From assembly GCA_964415045.1 (NCBI GenBank), contig CAYPZL010000044.1, positions 1-33,398 of the forward strand: a DNA stretch of 33,398 nt, given 5' to 3'. Source of the DNA: CAYPZL01 sp964415045. Its GTDB lineage: Bacteria; Planctomycetota; Phycisphaerae; Sedimentisphaerales; Anaerobacaceae. Position 1 is the stretch's first letter; each line of letters opens with the position of its first letter. The notes beneath the pieces were generated by a model, which was given only the letters and a program-made list of their open reading frames with translations, did not search any database and had not been told where the DNA came from. Shown here piece after piece: positions 32,919-33,398 of this stretch. The position numbers and the translations under genes are program-made.

Positions 32919-33398
32919 ATGAAGGGACACATTCTGGTTCCCATCCTCGTGATCGCATGTCTGGCGGCACCGGCATGGTCGGACAGCCGCCTGCCCGTGC
33001 CGATAAAGATCAACGGCAAACCGGCGCAACTTAGCATCGACACCGGCGCGGAGCGAACGTGCCTTTTCGACGCGGGCGCCCGACGCCTCGGCCTTCGGGT
33101 GACTGCTCCTGACCCCAACATCAAGGCCGCGCCCGGCCGCGTCGTCGCCGGTCGAACGGAAGAGTGCACGCTGGAAATAGGGAATTCGAGCGCCCAAGGC
33201 CGGCTGTCCGTCGTCAGCCTTCCAGGCTACATCAAACCCGGCACAGACGGCGTGATGGGCTGGGACCTCCTGGGCAATAGGATCGTCGAGATGGACGGGC
33301 CCGGTCGACAGCTACGCATCCGCGATCACCGTACGTTCGACGTCTCCCAGCGCGGCCTCGCTGCGCTCGGCCGCAACCAAAAGAGTGAAGGTATCCTC
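32919..33398 (+). CDS. Retropepsin-like aspartyl protease, exported, truncated by the window edge
   Basis: The ATG at 32919 starts a frame that stays open to the last base. Residues 1-21 are a signal peptide. IKINGKPAQLSIDTGAERTC has the single DTG motif (Asp41) of bacterial retropepsin-type (clan AA) proteases, with the later GVMGWDLLG as the hydrophobic glycine motif near the second half. These proteins act as dimers or as single-lobed periplasmic enzymes. The 160 residues seen end inside a 37-nt palindromic repeat read in frame as QRGLAALGRNQ, so the true end lies to the right of this window. Confidence 0.8.
   Translation, partial: MKGHILVPILVIACLAAPAWSDSRLPVPIKINGKPAQLSIDTGAERTCLFDAGARRLGLRVTAPDPNIKAAPGRVVAGRTEECTLEIGNSSAQGRLSVVSLPGYIKPGTDGVMGWDLLGNRIVEMDGPGRQLRIRDHRTFDVSQRGLAALGRNQKSEGIL
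33346..33382. repeat. 37-nt palindromic repeat, copy 2 (inside the aspartyl protease gene)
   Basis: Exact copy of 22913-22949. Here it is inside the reading frame of the retropepsin-like gene, in frame and without a stop, adding about twelve residues near its visible end. Confidence 0.85.

Overview
The window looks like a high-GC genome segment from a planctomycete-type (PVC) bacterium, most likely a free-living or sediment polysaccharide degrader of the Phycisphaerae sort. This is inferred from the gene content: many secreted proteins with signal peptides, two pseudopilin-type proteins (one with an H-X9-DG motif), a sulfatase-modifying-factor-like protein, GH172 (DUF2961), a DUF4832 glycosidase, an alpha-galactosidase-like protein, secretin short N-terminal (STN) domains, a dockerin-like tail, and short intergenic repeats whose translations read AKRTQF, NEPN or ETNPI. 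No tRNA, rRNA, CRISPR array, integrase or transposase was seen.

Layout. Positions 1-93 are G-rich low complexity, probably a contig edge. 199-3320 holds an STN-domain protein, then on the minus strand a secreted bleomycin-hydrolase-like cysteine peptidase followed by an exported SAM methyltransferase. 3525-7697 is a strong promoter and a 1307-residue subtilisin-fold protein with FG-GAP repeats whose catalytic Asp is Gly. 7731-9883 is the most interesting unit: a near-consensus promoter, a cobalamin riboswitch, an intrinsic terminator, a 24-codon leader ORF with a perfect Shine-Dalgarno, and a secreted three-part protein (transcobalamin C-terminal-like domain, a surface domain resembling those in Bacteroidetes cobalamin loci, and a dockerin-like tail). 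I infer a B12-capture protein. 10129-14621 has a pseudopilin, comF (apparently leaderless) and a GH36-like glycosidase with an inserted concanavalin-like domain.

14643-16524 (minus) is a DUF362 iron-sulfur protein plus a self-cleaving-type S24 repressor, transcribed through a leader that contains a short interspersed repeat. 17214-20335 (plus) has a sialidase-like propeller, an ankyrin lipoprotein and a second pseudopilin. 20329-22788 (minus) has a formylglycine-generating-enzyme relative lacking its central part and a DUF4832 glycosidase.

23092-30082 is an eight-gene minus-strand operon with gaps of 0-71 nt: phosphohexomutase, DUF1805, TIM-barrel isomerase/epimerase with Tat signal, Ada-like zinc-site protein, uroporphyrinogen decarboxylase/methyltransferase family protein, DUF1638, membrane metallophosphoesterase, MntP. 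Divergent promoters separate it from a decayed small secreted gene (30338-30673) and from a SPOR plus TolB-propeller protein, a GH172 enzyme and a truncated retropepsin-like protein at the right edge. A 37-nt palindromic repeat occurs twice, once between genes (22913) and once in frame inside the last gene (33346).
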